DNA of 64,000 nt from Janthinobacterium sp. 1_2014MBL_MicDiv (GTDB taxonomy: Bacteria > Pseudomonadota > Gammaproteobacteria > Burkholderiales > Burkholderiaceae_D): the NCBI RefSeq assembly GCF_001865675.1, contig NZ_CP011319.1, positions 4,836,001-4,900,000 on the forward strand, in the 5' to 3' direction. The notes under the pieces were generated by a model, which worked only from the letters and a program-made list of their open reading frames with translations, was not told the DNA's origin and ran no database searches. The position numbers and the translations under genes are program-made. Positions 62,065-64,000 of the stretch are shown here, one piece after another; position 1 is the first letter of the stretch, and every line of letters begins with the position of its first letter.

Positions 62065-62571
62065 ATGTCCTTTATCGCCCTTCCTCCCCGCGCACCAGGT
62101 GGCACCAGCACGCCGCCGGCACCCAGCCCCACACCCGGCATCGTGGAAAACGATGGCTGGTTTCCCGACATCCTGCTCACAGAAATGCGCGACGCCATGC
62201 GCCTGGACGGCACTGTCACCGATGCGCGCCTGGTGCAAGCCGTGGTCGATGCCATTCTGCAGGTCAACCGCGAGCTGGCCGGCTGGCAAAGCGTGCATGC
62301 GGCCGCCGGCATCGCCGCGCTGGCAAACGTACCCGCCAGCCGCATCAACCGCGAAAGCCGCTTGCTGGCGCAGTACCGGCGCGCCGTCTACAGCACGGCC
62401 AAGGCCGACTTGATCGAGCGTTACCGCGATTACGACACCACGGCCTCGTCGGCCAGCGACAAGAAAAGCATGGAATGGCTGGACGAAGCGCCCGGCGCGC
62501 AGCGTAGGAATGCGCAATGGGCCATCGCCGATATGGTCGGGCGCACGCACCTGACGGTGGAATTGATCTGA
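62065..62571 (+). CDS. Head completion/stabilisation protein (P2 gpL-like)
   Basis: A 168-aa protein that seals the filled head. Typical are WFPDILLTEMRDAMRLDGTV, ELAGWQSVHAAAGIAALANV and DYDTTASSASDKKSMEWLDE. Its stop TGA overlaps the ATG of tail gene X (TGATG). The start lies 103 bp after gpM. Confidence 0.9.
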   Translation: MSFIALPPRAPGGTSTPPAPSPTPGIVENDGWFPDILLTEMRDAMRLDGTVTDARLVQAVVDAILQVNRELAGWQSVHAAAGIAALANVPASRINRESRLLAQYRRAVYSTAKADLIERYRDYDTTASSASDKKSMEWLDEAPGAQRRNAQWAIADMVGRTHLTVELI

Positions 62572-62780
62572 TGCAGGTGCGCACGCAGCAGCACGACACG
62601 GTAGATGCGCTGGTGTGGCGCTACCTGGGCGACGGTGCCGGCTATGTCGAGCACACCCTGGAAATGAATCCCGCGCTGGCGCGCCACGGCGCCGTGCTGC
62701 CGGCCGGCCTGCTCGTCACCTTGCCGGATCCTGCCGCCAGCGTGGCCGCCATGGCGGACATTGTGCAGCTATGGGACTGA
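62571..62780 (+). CDS. Tail protein X (P2 gpX-like)
   Basis: A 69-aa LysM-like tail protein (DTVDALVWRYLGDGAGYVEH then TLEMNPALARHGAVLPAGLL). In P2 the X protein takes part in tail assembly. Translation is coupled to gpL through the TGATG overlap. It has the usual size (about 70 aa). Confidence 0.9.
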   Translation: MQVRTQQHDTVDALVWRYLGDGAGYVEHTLEMNPALARHGAVLPAGLLVTLPDPAASVAAMADIVQLWD

Positions 62781-62825
62781 CTTTTTTAACAACCTTCACT
62801 TATCCTCATCATGGAGAAACAAGCT

Positions 62826-63197
62826 ATGTCCGCAGAATCGTTTGGTGGTTTCGCCGCCCTGGTCAAACTGTACGGCTTCAAGGCTGCGCTGGGCATGATC
62901 GGCGCCGCCATGCTGTATATCGTGCTGCCGCCCTTGAACAGCGACGGCACCTTCAACAAGGGCGAATTCGTCGCCCGCCTGGCCTGCGCCGGCGTGTTCT
63001 CTTGCCTGCTGGGCGGCACCGTGTACCAACTGCTGTGCGCGCAGCTCCCCGCCATCGGCGCCATGGTCAACGCTTCCGCCATCGACCTGATCGTGGGCGC
63101 GCCCGGCTGGTGGGTTTCGCGCGCCGTGGCCCTGTGGTTCCAGCGCCGCAGCGACAAGGACATCGCCGAGCTGGTCAAAGACGCAAAGGAACACTGA
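62826..63197 (+). CDS. Holin-like phage membrane protein
   Basis: A 123-aa protein with several hydrophobic segments (FKAALGMIGAAMLYIVLPPL; LACAGVFSCLLGGTVYQLLC; SAIDLIVGAPGWWVSRAVAL) and a charged C-terminus. Position between tail X and the endolysin fits a holin. The ATG at 62826 has GGAGA eight bases before it; an ATG 15 bases upstream is the alternative. Its stop overlaps the endolysin start (TGATG). Confidence 0.75.
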   Translation: MSAESFGGFAALVKLYGFKAALGMIGAAMLYIVLPPLNSDGTFNKGEFVARLACAGVFSCLLGGTVYQLLCAQLPAIGAMVNASAIDLIVGAPGWWVSRAVALWFQRRSDKDIAELVKDAKEH

Positions 63198-63757
63198 TGG
63201 CCACCACCGACAACCCGCTGATCGCACGCGTCATCGACGCCATCCTGCGCGCCGAAGGCGGCTATGTAAACGACCAGCACGACAAGGGCGGCGAAACCAA
63301 TTACGGCATCACGGTGGCGGTGGCGCGCGCCAACGGTTACACGGGGCCGATGCGCGAGCTGCCTGTGGCCCTGGCGCGCGCCATCTACACGGCCCGCTAC
63401 ATCACGGAACCGAAGTTCGACCAGGTGCTGGTCCTGCATGCCGGCATCGGCGCCGAAGTGATCGACACGGGCGTGAACATGGGGCCGCACCGCGCAGCCG
63501 AGTTCCTGCAGCGCTGGCTGAACGGTTTTAACGACACGGGCGCCCGCTATCCGGCCCTGTTCGTCGACGGCCGCCTGGGCGCGCAGTCGCTGGGCGCCCT
63601 TGCATCCTTCCTGAAATGGCGCGGCCAGGACGGCGCCACCGTCCTGCTGCGCGCCCTGAACGGCCTGCAGGCGGCGCGCTACCTGGACATCACCGAAGCC
63701 AACACGACCCAGCGTCGTTTTCTGTTCGGCTGGATCAAGGAACGGGTGGCCATGTGA
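63197..63757 (+). CDS. GH108-family endolysin (N-acetylmuramidase)
   Basis: A 186-aa lysozyme-like endolysin. The GH108 catalytic signature is RAEGGYVNDQHDKGGETNYG with E20 as catalytic acid, and GVNMGPHRAAEFLQRWLN is typical of the C-terminal part. It lacks a signal peptide, so release needs the holin. Overlaps on both sides (TGATG with the holin, ATGTGA with the spanin) show a compact lysis cassette. Confidence 0.92.
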   Translation: MATTDNPLIARVIDAILRAEGGYVNDQHDKGGETNYGITVAVARANGYTGPMRELPVALARAIYTARYITEPKFDQVLVLHAGIGAEVIDTGVNMGPHRAAEFLQRWLNGFNDTGARYPALFVDGRLGAQSLGALASFLKWRGQDGATVLLRALNGLQAARYLDITEANTTQRRFLFGWIKERVAM

Positions 63758-64000
63758 GCAAGACTACCTGGCGCCCACTGGCCGCTGTTCTCCTGTGCGG
63801 CGCCATCGCGGGCTGGACGGCGCAGGGCTGGCGCAAGGACGCTGCCATCGCCGCGCTGCAGCAGGCGGCGGCAACCCAGGCAGCCACCGCCGCCACCGCG
63901 CTGGCCCAGGCCACCGCCCGCGTGCTCGCCCTGGAGCGCGCCGCCGGCGCCGCCCTAATGCTGCGCGCCGACCACCTCACCCAGGAGCAAACCCATGCGA
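63754..64000 (+). CDS. Rz-like i-spanin, partial
   Basis: Starts with GTG at 63754, overlapping the endolysin stop by 4 bp, and runs off the right edge after 82 codons. A single N-terminal membrane segment (RPLAAVLLCGAIAGWTAQGW) is followed by an alanine-rich helical region likely to form a coiled coil. This is the layout of inner-membrane spanin subunits that complete lysis. Whether an embedded o-spanin gene exists lies beyond the window. Confidence 0.7.
   Translation, partial: MSKTTWRPLAAVLLCGAIAGWTAQGWRKDAAIAALQQAAATQAATAATALAQATARVLALERAAGAALMLRADHLTQEQTHA

Noticed and set aside
1..64000. CRISPR array
   Set aside because: No regularly spaced direct repeats with unique spacers were seen in any gene-poor stretch.

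Overview
The window looks like chromosomal DNA of a high-GC betaproteobacterium, most likely an Oxalobacteraceae member (Janthinobacterium/Massilia type). This is inferred from gene families, codon bias and dispersed palindromic repeats; there is no rRNA or other phylogenetic marker.

1-41.1 kb is ordinary chromosome. It holds secreted peptidases (M24 fragment, M20, M28), an LLM flavin oxidoreductase, MFS carriers, an HDOD protein, and a nucleoside-uptake divergon (BMP-type ABC transporter facing a Tsx-like outer-membrane channel). Next come gluQRS, a TonB receptor, a four-PAS hybrid histidine kinase whose last codons overlap a class A beta-lactamase, small periplasmic proteins and lipoproteins, a nucleoside hydrolase with a suspicious 5' end, and a phytase-like lipoprotein. 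A PHB-depolymerase-type esterase beside a second TonB receptor, an alpha/beta hydrolase, TetR and MarR-GNAT regulators, a lone HNH endonuclease of foreign composition, several small unknown genes, isocitrate lyase and a LysE exporter complete it.

41.1-54.9 kb is an accessory island of lower and mixed GC that begins just after lysE and ends at a 3' fragment of a tRNA-Ser gene next to a DUF4102 tyrosine integrase. Its cargo is two putative defence modules. The first is a three-gene ABC-three-component (ABC-3C) operon: HNH effector, 73-aa middle component and DUF2326 SMC-like ATPase. The second is a divergent pair: a 1394-aa STAND/NACHT-like NTPase carrying a C-terminal PD-(D/E)xK nuclease signature, and a 450-aa protein with a PD-(D/Q)xK signature. 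That pair is bracketed by 27-nt inverted repeats (26/27 identical). An AlpA-like regulator, a second tyrosine recombinase, a gene-poor hairpin-rich stretch and a 59-aa ORF coupled to the integrase follow.

54.9-64 kb is the start of a P2-like prophage. Portal (Q) and terminase ATPase (P) run leftward; scaffold (O), capsid (N), terminase small subunit (M), head completion (L), tail X, holin-like, GH108 endolysin and i-spanin run rightward. A palindrome sits between the divergent late operons. The lysogeny/replication genes are not on the left side, and the geometry of the tRNA fragment predicts that they, with an intact tRNA-Ser, lie to the right of the window.
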